DNA from: Sipunculus nudus
Lineage: Eukaryota; Annelida; Sipuncula; Golfingiida; Sipunculidae
Direction of reading: 5' to 3'
Length of the DNA: 64,000 nt
Assembly: GCA_026874595.1 (NCBI GenBank)
Contig: CM049306.1
Span: 76,135,642-76,199,641, forward strand
A model generated the notes under the pieces. It was not told the DNA's origin, made no database searches, and was given only the letters and a program-made list of their open reading frames with translations. Position 1 is the first letter of the stretch; every line of letters begins with the position of its first letter. Positions 1 through 15,400 of the stretch are shown in pieces. The translations under genes were made by a program, and so were the position numbers.

Positions 1-345
1 GATTCATGCCATCAGACTGTCTTCCAAGTACTGTTGTGACATATTTCTGCACCCATATGAAATTCATATGATAGTTCCAACATCTTGTTTTGAACTAGAA
101 TATAGGACATGACACATGGTCTCAGACTCATGTTTGTAAATAAAATCAGCTGTTAATGTTTGGGTCAGAGTAACCTGCAGCTAAGACAGAATTTTGATAG
201 AAATAATAATAATAAAAAAAATAATAATAATTAAATAACTTTTTTTGTCATTCATGGAATGATATCTTCACTTGTATGACTTATTGTGTGGTTGGTGCAT
301 AACAAGGTGATAGGAAATCTAACTCGTTAACTTTTACCTGTACAG
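1..345 (+). other. RRP12: RRP12 intron, 3' part
   Basis: This AT-rich stretch leads into the first visible RRP12 exon and ends in a pyrimidine tract and CTGTACAG acceptor. I see no exon, RNA gene or recognisable repeat in it. Confidence 0.6.
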
Positions 346-473
346 GTGGAGAGGGATCTACAGCCACCCTTCATATCCTAGGTCTGTTGAAGGACATACT
401 GGGACTGTTCCCCCAGCACAGTCTTAAAGCAACTTGTGAGACTGTGCTCAGGGTAATGACTCTGTCCAATGTG
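346..473 (+). CDS. RRP12: RRP12 visible exon 1
   Basis: Acceptor CTGTACAG, donor GTAAGT. The first two bases complete a codon from an upstream exon outside the window. Encodes [19 protein letters not shown] and ends in [10 protein letters not shown], part of the N-terminal NUC173-type helical region. Confidence 0.96.
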
Positions 474-3400
474 GTAAGTAACAAATATTTTCAAGGTAAA
501 AAATGTTTGTCTGTAGTTTGAATCACGGCCTGCAGCACTATGTCATGTGGCTTGCATATGATGCCATATGGACTTAAAAGGCAGGATATAACATAGAAGT
601 CTTAACTGTGTAGTCACATTAAGTCTGTTTCCAGGAGGAAATTTTACCCTGTACCTTTGCGGCAGTACCCTTTTACATGGAGACAATTAATTAAAGTGTT
701 TTCTGTGTGAAAAAAAAGCAGTGTGCACTCTTGATGATGAAGAATAACTTTTAATGTACATTGCTACAATAGGAATTGCTCTCTAAAGTAATATTAATGG
801 TATGGTTTACATTTTATCACAATTATTTTCTTTATCAATGAATTTTTAGCTCAGCTGACTGAAAGTCAACTGAGGTATAAGAATGGCACTTTGTCTGTTG
901 TCTGTTAGCAGGGCACAAATCCTAACCACTAATATAAAAATCTCATTGGAACCTGGAATTAGGTCACTGTGACATATATAGCTATGGGGCTCATAAGTAC
1001 CCCCAGAATAAAAAAAAAATTATACAAAACCTCCAGTATCTTGATAATTAAGCGCTCCATGGGGGAGCTTACCCTTTTTTCCGGGTTGGTGTTTGCGTCT
1101 GCACTTTTAAACTTTTTCTAAAATAAATCTGCTACATCAGTATTTTATCATAATTCTGTATTATTGAGGCAAAGGTCAAGGTCAAGGCACAGTAGACTTT
1201 GGGCATCCTTTGTTCATAAGCACAATAGCACCAAGGGTTTTGATTGGATTTTGTTCTAATTTAGTTGAAGGCATTGACTAATGACTCTCTCAAACTGATT
1301 AACTTTTAGTTGACCCTGACCCATATTGCGCAATTTATTAGCACTTAGACATTGTCACCAATGAATGAATATCATCAAAAAGTGCTTTTCTGTGTATCTT
1401 AGCCATACTAGTAAATATTCTTGTATATCAGTATTGCATCATACTAATTCCACATAGTTTTCTGAAATAAGGTCTCTATGACATAATTTAGCCTTAAAAC
1501 TAGATCAGACCGCATGCTTTAATATATAAATTCTATTGGCTCCTCTATTATTCATCAGAATTGGACCAAACCATGCATTATTCATCAGTTTGTGTAACAG
1601 TACCCATTTTGCTCATGACCTTGTCACATGCTCTCAAGGTCAAGTCACAGTAGACTTTGGGCATTATTTATTGTGAGTGCCATAGCATCATGGGTTTTTA
1701 TTTGGTTTTGTTCTAATTCAGAGGAAGGCATCAAATAATGACTCTTTCAAACTGGTCAACTATTAGTTCAAGTCACACAAGACTTGGAGCTTCATTTATT
1801 TGTTAGCAGGATAGCACCAAGGGTTTGATTAGATTTTGTTAAAAATTCAGTGGAAGGCATTGACTGATAAACTTTAGGTTGACCTTGACCCATATTTGTG
1901 CAATATATTAAAAGTTTTGCATTTTCACCAATGACTCAATATCATGGAAAAGTGGTTTTAGGTGTATCCTTAGCCATAAAACTAGGTCAGTCAGGATATC
2001 ATTATCAGTGCTATTGGCTCCTCTATTATTCATCAGAGTTAAACTTTTATCAGTGCTGTTGACACCTCAATTATTCATCAGAATTAACAGAATTTACCAT
2101 TACCAAACAGAGAAATATTACCCAATATAATATCTCACTTAAGTTTAATTCCCAGCAAAATCCATGCATATTTAATGAGGCCAAAGGTCACCAGACTTTG
2201 GTGTAGGGGATTTAACAAAAATCTGAATATTCATGAAACTTATTATTAATATTCACCAGTACATTTTCTTACCTTAGTTTTATTCCCAACAAAATTCATG
2301 CATGCTTAATGAGTTCAGAGGTCACAAGACATAAGACAGGTGTATTATGCAGTGCTCATGTTGATTGATGTATTAATTTGTAAAAATTATTGATGGTTCT
2401 GTTGCTTCAGTAATCATTTTGTTACTTTTAATATTGAGATTTTTGGTAAGCTGTTTCCTGTTGTCTTGTTTTATCACATCACATTCCTCTTTTTCAGATG
2501 GTGAAGTCTGTAGCTTTGCAGGCTCTCCATGGGATGTTTTCCCAGAAACCCAAACCTAACTGTCTGTCTGCAGAACTGAATGCTCAAATCATCACTGTAA
2601 GTAACCCAATCAAAACTGTATTTCTGCTAAGGTTGGCAATCGGGAGCTTTCCTCTCACTTTTTAACTCCCTCGAAAGAAGTTCAGGAGAGCTTATACCAT
2701 ACCCCTTGAGTCAGCGTCAGCGGCGTCCATAGACACCCATGGTTTAAGTTTTTTGTTAAGTATATAACTCTGCAGCCACTGACCCAATTGCATTCATATT
2801 ACACATGTATTATATAGGTCCTTATTAATACCCCCCCCCCCCCCCTTGGATTTGCAGATTAAAAGGTCAGAGTTCAAGCTCACAGGCCTCTGTTGTTCAT
2901 GAAGAAGTCAGGTTAAAGTTTTTTGTAAGACTCATTTCCTCATTGCTAATGAAGACATAAACTTAATACACTGATGTGCAAGACATTACCTAGCACAGCT
3001 ATTAAACATTTTTCCCAGATTTTAATTTTAGGGCCAGTAATTAGACAAAATTTGTACAGATCCCAACCCAGCTCAGGTTAAAGTTTTTCTTTACTCTTTA
3101 TAACTCAGCACCCACTGACCTGGTTGCTTTCATATTACATATATGTATTGTAAAGGTGGGTATTAATCCCCCCCCCCCTGATAATTTTGGGATCAAAAGG
3201 TCAAAGGTCAAGATCACAGGCCCCCTTTGTTCATGAACAAGTCAGGTTAAAGTTTTTTTAGTGAGGCCCTTTGTTCCATATGAAGATATTTTAATTAAAC
3301 TTAGTACACTGATGAACAGTGACACAACCTGTCACAGCTATTAGAATTTTTCCCATATTTTAATTTTTGGGCCAGTAATAAGCACTTAACAAACAAAATT

Positions 3401-6400
3401 TTTATAGATCCCAACCTAGCACAGGTTAAAGTATTGGGAATATCTCTTTATAACTCAACAACCACTTGCCCCATTGCTTTCATATTTAATATGTGTGCTA
3501 TAAGGGGGGTTAGGAATCTCTGATATTACTTGTGGGTTTAAGTCAAGGTCACAGGTCACCTTTGTTCATGAAAACATCAGGTTAAAGTTTTTTGTTGGGC
3601 TTATAGCTCCGTTGTTAATGAAGATATTTCTGGTAAACTTAAACTTATGTTCTGTGACATTAACCATAGATTAATAGGTCAAGTTTTATAATAGGAAAAT
3701 GCACACATTTTATAAGATCTGAGATGACCAAACAATAACTTAGCAGAAAAGTGATGGATTTTGATGAAATTCAACAGAAATATTGACCAATAATATATCT
3801 CACCTAAATATGATTCCTTGCAAAATCCACACATATTCAATGAGGTCAGAGGTCACCAGCCTACTTTATGGTGTAGCTGCTATCAAAAAGCAGCAATATA
3901 ATGGATTTTCATGGAACTCAATAGAAATATTAACCAGTATAATATCTCACCTAAGTTTGATTCCCCTAGAGATCAATGCATATTTAATGAGGTCAGAGGT
4001 CACAAGAAATATGACGGGCATATCATGCATCCCTGTGGTGCTCTTTGTTTTCTGGATGCCCGTACCGGCAAGTTCTGTTATCCACTTGTTATCATTGATT
4101 ATTGTATCAGCTAACCTACATTGATTGATATATTCATATATGTTCATTAATCATGTCAGCCCTACTGTTTCCATAAAAGAAAGTTCAAATAATCACTGTA
4201 AGTAACTCAAAACAAATTGACCTGGAAACTAGACATTGAACATACTTGAAAAGTACTTGAGGTTTGCGGAGGGTCAGGTGTATAACCATCCCATTATGAT
4301 GTTACATGTAGTTAAAGTTTACACCGTTTGTATAGTCCTGCCCTACACTTTTCAAATTAAAAAAAATCTTTGTGGCAATTGATGAGTAAATGGGTAGCTT
4401 TTGTTTGGCTTAAACTTTTTTCTGTTAATGCTGAGGCATGAAAATGGACCTTTGATTTTGTTTTTACGATAAATAAACTCATAACATAAATTAAATCATA
4501 CCATAAATTATCTCATAAATAAACATGAGTCCATTCTTCTAAATGTTAACTAGAGAAAATTGAATGGCTTGTAGTCATAAACACTGAATTTGTTCAGATG
4601 ATAAAGAAAGGAGAAAAAGCTACTTTTTCTAGACTCAGAAATTACATATAGTTTTTAATATAAAATCTGAAACTGATTATTCATACAAACCTCTGACTGT
4701 TCACGTTTCAGGCATTGTATGACTATGCTCCCGGTGAGTCAGATGTCCAGCAGATGGCAGCATGGTTAGCTGTCATGGAGAAAGCTCATATTAACCTTTC
4801 CAAGTAAGTGTTTACTTGTACCAGATAATGTATAGTGTCAGTGTCTAAAGTCCCAGTCACAGAGTCCAGGTTAGGGGTGTTGGATGGCCTTGGACAATCC
4901 AGTCTTTATCCTGGGACTCTCTCAGAGCTACAGGGTTATGCTTGGTGTCCAAGGATCATTGGCAGTCTGTGAATAGCCCTGAAATTTTGTAAATGTTTTT
5001 AAAAAGTTAATATGGAACCACCATGTAAGGAGACAGTGTTGCTACCTGCCTATTTTTGGGTTTGCCTGTATATAACTGCTGAACTGCATTTGACCATAGT
5101 CACACTTATCTTCATTCTTGATTGACTGGTGGTGCTTGGCCAGAAATAATCACATAACAACTTTCTAGTCCAGAACAAGACTTTGGTAAGACCCTTGCAG
5201 ACCTGGGGAGAATAGGGAGTAGTCTAGATCTGGCAAGTGACATTGACAAACTATTTTATCCGCCATCCAAGCTTTGAAAAATCAGCCAACCAGCACAGGC
5301 CTGTTAATGCCAGGATGTACTCCAATATTTTATTGGTAACTGACTAGGATGTAAGCTAGCAGTTAACCTTAGAAAAAAAAATACAAATGTACAATCTCAT
5401 GCTTAATCTGTGGCAATCAGATACGTTATGTTTTCTCTTTCACGAACCATCCAGTAGTTATTCTTTTTTTTTTTAAAATTTTGTTGTGGAAAAATCATAC
5501 AATACACATTTACACATAATTGTACACAATCACATCAAATACAATGTATACAATTTATACAAAGCACATTGCCTGGATATTATTCCAACTATACTTCAAA
5601 TTTTCAATCCTTTTAATTTGCACATGCAGTTTATACATATATTCTTGTGGTCTTTACAGAAAACATTTTCCCATGCTTTTTCTTTCAATACTAAAGCTAC
5701 AATGCTACTGCATGTTATAAATTTTTCCTTATTTTTTTCAATTTTCTAAATGTGCTGTAATCTGATATTTCTGTTTTGCTATTAAATGTTCAGTTTTCTC
5801 AATATATTTCAGTCTCCTAAAAAATCATGCATTAAATTGCTTGTGTCCTGATTATATTCCTTTCTACTTTGACATACACATATTTAATATGTAAGGAGCA
5901 GCTAATTTTTTAAATGGTAGTTACTCTTTGAGTTTGGGACTTTAAGGCATATAGAGTTTACAAATCCTGTGTCATTACTTAGCTATTGGTATATATTACT
6001 GACATTGATCATTAATGAGGTGATTATTGTTTAAGTCCCTTACTTTGATTGACAGGCTGGATGATAAGCTGTGTACCAGTCATCTGCCTCGTCTGTTCGG
6101 TGCTGCCATGAAGACAATGCTGAGTGAAAAGATGGAGGTGTCACAGGCTGCTGCTGCTGTCCTCAAGGTAACCAACCAAATACAACCATCACATCTAATA
6201 TCTCTCTCTCAACACTGAGTAAAATCTAACATGCATAATTGAATTATACTTCTATCACTATTGAATACATAGTAGGTATGTATGATTTTATGTAAGATTA
6301 GGCCAAAAAAAATAAAAGATATAGTTCTCAGGCACGGCCCGCTTCAGTTTTAACCCCCTGCATCAAAAATTTTAATTTTGAGTTTCATCTTTCAAGAAGA

Positions 6401-9400
6401 TAAAAAAATACAATTTTGATAAGATTTCCTTTGTTTTGTAGTTCTTATACCTGTTAAGCAAAAACAATTTTTGCTTTTCCCTGATCATATTACATTTTTC
6501 TTGAAACATACAAAAAAAGTAAAAAAAATAAAATATTGCCCGCACTGATTTCTGAAAAAAGTGCCTGAGAACCAAATTTTTGTTTTTTGCCTAAGATTTC
6601 TTTGTATGTAGTCCTTTTACCTGATAGGCATAAAAATTCTGTTATTTCCATGGTTTTTTTTCCTGATCATATGACATTTTTTATTGAAACATACAAAAAA
6701 GGTCAAAAATAAAATATTGCCCGCGAACCAAACCTTTTTCTTTTTTCGGCCTTATTGTTATTTTATTGTTGCATGAATGGTCTTTCAATGTTTATAGGTT
6801 TGTTTATTTACAGACTCTGATTAGTGAGTGCCTGTCACCAGTATCTGAGAGCCTTGGACAGCTGGTACAGAGAGCTCCTACAAATGCCTCCACGCCAGTC
6901 CACAAGATGTTCTCCGCAGTAGAAACTGGACTCAGCTACCAGTATCATGCAGCATGGGGTCTTGTACTCCAGGTTTTAACAACATTTTTCCAGGTATTAA
7001 TATCAGGATGATATCATTTCTACCCCATGTTTTGATGTTATATCTCCAGTTTTTACTGTTGGGCTGATGTTACATTTTCAGGAGTGATAAGATATACCAG
7101 ATATATCCTTTTCTACCAAACCTGGCTTTGTTTGATTAAAAAATTGTATGTTTTATTATAAATTAACTGCTGTATTGAATATCTAGTACATATAATTAAA
7201 TTAAATGATAATGCAGCTAATGTTTTGAATGTGTAGTGTGCAAAGAACCTGGAAGGTAATATAAAATTATTATTATTGCATTTTAATGATAAATTAATCA
7301 TAGCCATAACAAGAACACAGATTTGACTTCATAATAATATTTAGTTCTGTCAGTGATAATGTACTGTGAGTGATAAAAGGAGTAATCACCATAAGCTTGT
7401 TTGATATTTCATTGCACTGGCTAACTTAAAATGTCTTGTGTAGTTTACATGAAGGGCAAAATTACTAATAAAAAAAAATTAATTTTAAAAGAGCAAGTGC
7501 ACAAATTTTGAGAGATTTTCACATTAACATATTTAACATATAAGTATGTTCATGCTCTTTTAAATGTGTCTCTGATTTGCAGGTCCTTGGCAAGCAGTGT
7601 CCCACAATCATGAAAAAGGTAAGTAAAAAAAATCAAAATTCACACAGATTTACATTTAATATCTTATCACTGTTGGTCAAAGCAAATTAGGGAAATAATG
7701 CCTTTTGGAATTAGTCAAAAAAAGTTAAAGTAACTCTAAATGTATACCTTGTATATCATTGGTTCATATATCATTTTTAGCTCAGCTGACTTTCAGTCAG
7801 CTTTAGGGATCTTTTAGTGAGCTTTAGCGATCACTCTTTGTCCATCGTCCACCTGTCTGTCAGGAACCACTGGGTGGATTGTTATGAAACATGGTTTGGT
7901 CATATGCCTTGATGATCTCTAAGTACTGCATGAGTGTGGTGGTGCCATACTTGCAAAGGTACTATACCTCTCTAGTTCAAAATTATATCTTGTACAAGAG
8001 ACATGTACAGATATACATCCATGTGAGAACAGATATTTCATACTTGTTACTGTTACCGTCCATAAACACTGTTCTTTTGGCTGAGAGCTTTTGTCAGCTT
8101 TTGCTGATATTCTAGTCTTCTAATTGATTTTGAAGTACTTTAATTGCTACACTTTAATGGGGATACGACCTACAAACTTTGGCATTATAATGACAAAATT
8201 CCTTTTATGAATATCTTCCTAGTCAGCTGAGTGTCATGACCCATGGGTCACTTGTAAAAAATATTATGGTTCCAGGTCATCATTTTGTTACTTATAGGTT
8301 TTATTTAAAAAAGGAGAAAACATTTTTCTTTTCTCTCTATTTCTATTAATGTTGATCTTACTGATTCATAGCACTGTTTTGTTAATTAAATAAGGAAAAT
8401 ATGGATTGTAAATTAAGCAAATTGTTAGCTTACTGGTAAAAATCTGTAAAAGATTGTATTAGATCTGATTTGCTTAAAATTCAAAACAAAATTTCAGAAT
8501 AGGTAATCTCATTTATGGACTAAAATATTTCCCATTACAGTTTGATATACAATTAATCAGAACATGTTGTGAATAACAATGTAAGTGAATCCTTTTTCTT
8601 ACTATTTACATGATGATTCAGTGATAAATTTCCTTCTTCATTAATGGTATGAAGGGTATCTTCAAAGAAATGTTGACTTTATTTCTAGTTTAACTTTCAG
8701 TCTAGCTCTGGATGCTTTAATATAAAATTCATTTATGGTGTATATGATAAATCACCACAGTCTCTTTTTAATTCAACATTTAGTATATTATTTAAAAGCT
8801 TTACAAGTCTGATATCAATGTGATCGATGAATGGTTTTATATTACCCAGTGCCTGAAGTCTATGGCAGGCCTGCGTGACAGCCATCAGTTCTCCTTCATT
8901 CGTGAAGTTGACCACGCGGTGGGTGTTGCGGTCCAGAAGATGGGCCCCAGAACTGTCCTTGAAACCATACCTTTACAGATAACAGGAGATGAGTAAGCAC
9001 TGCTTTAAAACAATAGTTTACACTATCAAGTCTATGGCAGTTACACTTTCAGAGACCTTGATTCAGTGAGCTGTTCTGGCATCTATTTCATTAATAATGA
9101 ACAAGGCAATTGAACCAATCAGTTGATTCAGGTACACTTGTTCCATATGGCTGGTGGAGAATGTGCTATTTCCAGACCAAACATTTTGCATTACCGGGAG
9201 AATAAGGAGAATCTACCCTGTCAAATAAAGCCATAAAATAAATATGTCCTATATCTGGAACCATACATGTGTTCTTGTTCAAATATTGTGTGAAAAGAAT
9301 TTTTTTTAGATTTGGTCAGTTGGATTTCATTGTCAGTTGTGATATTGGCCTAATAATTACAGGCTTCAGCATTTTTATTGAAACTGACATCAGAGTGGCT

Positions 9401-12400
9401 TACTGAATCAATGTCTCTGAAAGTGCAGCTTCAAGTAGCTTGATTTTATGAAGATGAAAATGTCACTAGATCTTACTAATAAGACAAAAACTTTAAATCA
9501 TTGGTATTTTCTCTCTGTAATTATCTTCATAATGTTTGGTAAAAAATATTTCATAAATGTAGTAAAGTATGCCTGATAGAGTGATTTTGATTTTGCTTTA
9601 ATTAATAAACTTCTGTTAAACATCAGAATCACCAGTTTAGCAATGTATCTGTCAGACAAATAATTATATCATACATTTGAAAAAAGATAACATTATTCAT
9701 TTCTTTCTCTTTTCAGGTAAAACCTTTGAGTTTTGCATTTAAATTATTGGTATTTTTTTAATATGTATAATCTTTTTATAATTTTCAGAGATAACTATGA
9801 GTTCCCACACAGCTGGTTGTTGCCTGTATTACGAGACAACATTCAGGAGACAGAATTAGCCTTCTTTACATCGTACTTCCTTCCTCTAGCAGCTAAACTA
9901 AGAACTAAATGTGAGTCTGTGTGATGTCAGTTTCTGGATCAGAAGCAACACATATTATTTATGGATTAGATACTAAGTCTAGAATGTTGTCCTTTTTAAA
10001 GCTGTTCACACACTGAACTGTTTTAGAGCCCTGAGCAACCACTAGCAACTAAATACCCACTGTCCACTAAAATACCTACCACTAAACATTCCAATAAGTA
10101 TATATGTGAAACCATAAAAGAAAATGCAAAGGTTCACTTAGGTTAAGAAAATAAACGCTTTCCTCTTATACCTTAAAGTCTTTAAAAAGAATGTAAGATT
10201 TTCACTGTATTACTTTATCTCTCTCTGTTCATGTTAACATGATACATATATATCTTTTTCAGGTCTAGAGTATTCTAAAATAAACAGAGTAGTGGAATCT
10301 AAAACATATGACGCCCTGCAGTCTCAAATGTGGTCCTTGTTACCAGGGTTCTGCAAGAAGCCAACAGATCTTCAGCAGGTAGGGGGTACAGTTATACTCC
10401 TATGGGCATGGTCCAAAAAAAGTGTTAATAATGCTTTATACTCTGCCTAAACATATCCCAGTGCCACCAAATTATTGTCGCATGTAAAATCTTGCCTGTC
10501 TGAAATAATGGGTATGCTGCTTGAATTAAAAATTAATGTTAGTAGATAACAGGCATAGTCACAAATGCCTTGTCCTATGCATCAGGAAAACTGCTTCTCA
10601 TGATTTTATACTAGGGTCAGAGGTCAAGGACAGGGAAAATCCATTGTCCCTAATAAAAAGAGGTGTTGCTGGTACATATGCTGACTCTTTTTTAGCTCGC
10701 CGGAACAAAGTTCACAAGAGCTTATACCGTACCCCTGGTGTCGTCTGCGTGGTTGGGGTCTGTAGACACGCCAGGTTAAAGTTTTTTATGTTAACTCTTT
10801 ATAACTTGGCAACCACTTATCAAATTGTTTTCATATTACACTTATGTATTAAATAGGTGGATAGGAATCCCCTCTATGATTTGGGGATTCAAAGGTCAAG
10901 CTCAAAGGGCCCTGTTGTTCATGAATAAGTCAGGTTAAAGTTTTGTTGTTACTCCATTGCTAATTAAGATATTTTTAAGTAAAGTAATTACACTGATGAA
11001 CAGTGAGAATACCCAGTACTGCTATTAAAAATTTCCCTATATTTTAATTTATGGCCCAGTAATAAGCACTTAATGAACAACATTTGTACATAACCCAACC
11101 AAGCTCAGGTTAAAGTTTTTGGGATAACTCTTTATAACTTGGCAACTGCTTACCATATGCTTTTATATTTCACATATGCATTGCATAGGGGATTAAGAAT
11201 CCCCCATTACCTTTGTTTTAGGAATCCAAAGATCAAGGTCAAAGTTCCTGGTTGTTCATGAACAAGTCAGATTAAAGTTTATTTGTTAGGCTCATTGCTA
11301 ATGAAGGTATTTCAATTACACTTATTAGACTTATGTACAGTGGCAATACCTATCACAGCTATTAAAATTTTCCCAGTATTTCAATTTTAGGCCAGTAATA
11401 AGCATTTAACATACAAAGTTTGTACAGATCCAAACTCAGGTTAAAGTTTTGGGATAACTCTTTTATAATTCATCATCAGCTCACCATATAACTTTCATAT
11501 TTCATATATGTATTGTATAGGGGGTTAGGAATCCCTCCTATGATTTTTTGGGCAAAAGGACAAAGGTCACCCCGTTGTTCATGAACAAGTCAGGCCAAAA
11601 TTTTAATTTTAGTGAGCCCCCTTGCTCTATTGCTAATGAAGCAATTTCTGTTAAACTTATACTGATGTTCTGTTACATTACCCATAGATTAACTAGTTAC
11701 AGTTTTATCATAGGCAAAATTCACACATAATTAATGTGATCAGAGGTCACCAAGATACTTTTATGGTGTCACTGTGTTCAGGAATGGGATGGATTTTGGT
11801 GAAACTCAACTGAAATATTAACCAATATAATATCTCACCTGAGTTTGATTCCAGCCAAAATCTATGAATATTTAATGAGGTCAGAGGTCCCAAGAAATAT
11901 GACAACAATATTAGGCACCCCTGTAGTGCTTGTTGTTTTCTAAATGCCCCATATGGGCGAGCTCTGTTGTCCTCAGAAAGCTTGTTTAAGCATAGAGTAT
12001 TATATCATACACAATAAAATTGCAGATTCAGAGAGACAGGAGTCTATGGTGTGATCTATCTGTAAAATATTTGTCTCATGTTGATAATTAATATATAGTC
12101 ATTTTTTAAAAAAATACCAGTTAATGATTCTCTTTATTTCAGTCTTTCAAAGGCATAGCAAAAATTTTGGGTTCTGCCATCTCTGACAGACCTGATCTCA
12201 GGATGGAAGTCATGGCCTCAATAAGAAAACTAATAACCCAAAACCTGGATAATGGTAAGTCTGGTCTAACACATGAGTTTGTAAATATGAAATATTATTT
12301 ATGAAAATTTTTTCTCTCACGCAGTAATATTTAGATAATAGGGTTTAAGATCACATGATCATAATACCTGGCGTGCACTTGTTACTGACCAGTATCACCT

Positions 12401-15400
12401 ATCTAATACAGAGTACGCAAATTTTGTAGAATTTTTAGCTCAGCTGACTATAAGTCATCTGAGCTATAGTCGTGGTCCATTGTCCGTCGTCCGTCCGTCT
12501 GTCCGTCCGTCCGTCCGTCCGTCCGTCCGTCTGTCCGTCCGTCCGTCCGTAGATGTGGCACGTTTTGAAACCGTAAGACCTAGGAATCCAAAATTCGGCA
12601 TAATGTTAGATGTCCCAAAGATCTCCTACCAAGCCGAAAACTGGGTCTTTGCAACTTCGTTTCTTTGAGAAATTAAGGAAAAACCTTAATTTTTTATTAA
12701 AAACCTATTTTCACACTTTAGGACTGCCTAATATCAAAACCACTCATCTGTTTTTCCTCATATTTACCATAAATATTCCTCTATATAGTTCCTATGTACA
12801 TGCTAGAAATTATGTCTGTATTATTTAATTTAAAATAGTTCTGGGCCCAAACATAATGCATTTTGAAAAAAATAAGGAAAGATATTTGATCACTTAACAC
12901 AAAAAATGTTAAAGCTGTGGACCTTTTTTCCAGTAATATAACTTTAATTAATCAAAATTAAATTGTATACCCAAAATTAGATGAAAATCTTTTAAATTGT
13001 TTAAAATATTAATAAAAATAAAAAATTGGTACTTTAAATTTTGCCCAACTTTGACCATGGCACGTTTTTTTCCTGTAAGTACTGTGGATTTAATTTTCAC
13101 AGCATGTTTTTGTCAGCATTTCAACTGTTAACACCAAAAATTTGAAACCAGTTGATCAAAAACTGTAGATTTTAATCAAGTTTTCAAGCACCTTGTAACA
13201 TATTGTTTACATCAAGCTAGTGTTATGCAGTTTGCAAAAGCTCAGCTCCCCAGCTTCAGCTCTAAGTTCCTTTAATTCAGCATACAGTTAGATGTCTCCA
13301 AAATCCCCTAACATGCCAAGAATTTGGTCACTAGGACTTAATACCTTCGAGATATTAATGAAAAACTTCATTTTTCCATTAAAAACCCATTGTTACACTT
13401 CAAGACTGCCTAATATCAAAACCACTGATCTGACTTTAATCATAAGCAATATACATATTTTTCATTCTCTATGCACATCCCAGAATGATGTCAGTATTGC
13501 GTAATTGTTTTAAGTTATGGGCCCAAACATAATGCACTTTGTAAAAAATCAAGAAATATATTTACTCCCTTAACAAGGGCATTGCTAGAGATTTTTGTGT
13601 CAGGGATGTAACATTATTTAATCAAGATTCAATTGAATACCCAAAATTAGTTCTGAATTTTTCAAATTTTATAAGTTATTAGTATAAATATAAATTAGTA
13701 CCTTAAATTTTGCCCAACTGTGACCATGGCACGTTTGTTTCCCGTGAGCACTGTTGAAATAATTTTCATATCATGCACACATAAGGATTTCAGCTTTTTA
13801 GTTTAGAAAGCTGAAAGAAATTGGCCAAAAATTGTAGCTTTTATTAATGTTTTTTATGAGACCCTGTAAGACTTTGGCTCTCTCCAGCCCCTCTTGAGTC
13901 ACCTGTATGTTGACCTTGTTGACCTTTCATCAAATTATGCACGCTTGAGGCGAGGCACACAGGAATCCAGGCAGCTTATGGCCAGCCACAGTTGATCCAG
14001 GTGTCCAACCCAACTCATCTAGTAGTTTTAACCAACAACATAACAATAAACAACAAATTAATAAATTTTTATCGGTTTTTAATAACAAATTAAAGAAAAA
14101 TAGAAAAGGAATTTGTTAGTTTATAATAACAGGAAATTAACTTGCAGTTACTGATGATATAAGAATCGTGTATCAATGGGTAGAATGTCACATATTCCAA
14201 ATAACACCATGCAGTCACCTATGGCATTTTTCAGTTCAATTTTAATGATAAAGAAGTAAATCATATTATTCATTACTAATCATTAGGGATCATATGAAGG
14301 AAATTAATGATAGACAAAGATGCAGTTGATAATATTAATCTAGATTCCTACTGTGTCTAGTGTGTACATTGATGTGAAATTAGTCCAAAATGAATTTTTT
14401 ACAGTTATTTTTTAATATAAATAAAAGCCATAAAACCAGGTACTTATGATCATTATTTAAATGTGTGAATTTTGTATATTCTGGATTCTCAACATCATTG
14501 TTGGTGAAAACTGAATAAATACCAGACATGGTGCGAATACTTTGTAATTGTATTTAAATACGAATATGATTATGTACTCCATTATAAAATTTCCTGCATA
14601 AAGAATGGGAATTCAGGTAAAAATGAAAGTATATGAATACTCGTGCAAATACTTTCAAAATGTATTCATGAATGCATTCATGAATATATTCTTTAATATT
14701 ATTTTAATAATCATATCAGTTATATTTCATTTTAAAAAATCATATGATTCTCTTATTATTTTTAATAAAAATTATATTTGGGACAATATTTGTAATTTTT
14801 TTTAATAAATAGTTAAACTCATATTATATGTTTTGCTTATAAGTTATATGGCCAAGTCAAAATCTGTGTGACAATAGTACTCCAATTGTTAATAAAATAA
14901 ATGAAATCAATCCTCTTCCCTGTCTCCAAAGGTACTATCAAAATCATACATAAGCTAAAAAACAAAAACTCATAATACAGCTTATATTTATTACCACACA
15001 AAACCAGCATGTGCCTCATTTCTAAATAATATTTTTTTATCATATATAACAGCTGAGCGTCGTGACCCATAGGTCCCTTGTTTTATTATAGAATGGGTTA
15101 TAACTGCATAGTGCCCATATATAAGTTGCCCATATTCAGGTCCCTGTGCTTATTCATGGAGAAATGATATGTAAAATTAAACAAAATGATCTGTTTCATT
15201 ATATATAAACAAAGTTTGACATACACTCCAAAATCTGATGGGCATCTCCATAAAAATTGACTTTAGCTTCCCAGACTCTTATTTGATTGACCCAAATAAA
15301 GACCTGATATGCACAGTGGTATCATATATTAGAAGCTAATCCTTCTTAGTTAGCCAAAAGTCTTCAGTGGTATGAGACACATTGACATGCATACCGGGCT

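Noticed and set aside
2740-3620. Regularly spaced repeats that might suggest a CRISPR-type array
   Set aside because: The units are long (~340 bp), diverged and in a eukaryotic intron; this is a tandem-unit transposon-like repeat.
12480-12828. ORFs starting [15 protein letters not shown] and continuing [13 protein letters not shown], also at 22918, 27516 and 55382 (minus)
   Set aside because: They are translations of the GTCC microsatellite and the family A core; frames shift between copies and no domain is visible.
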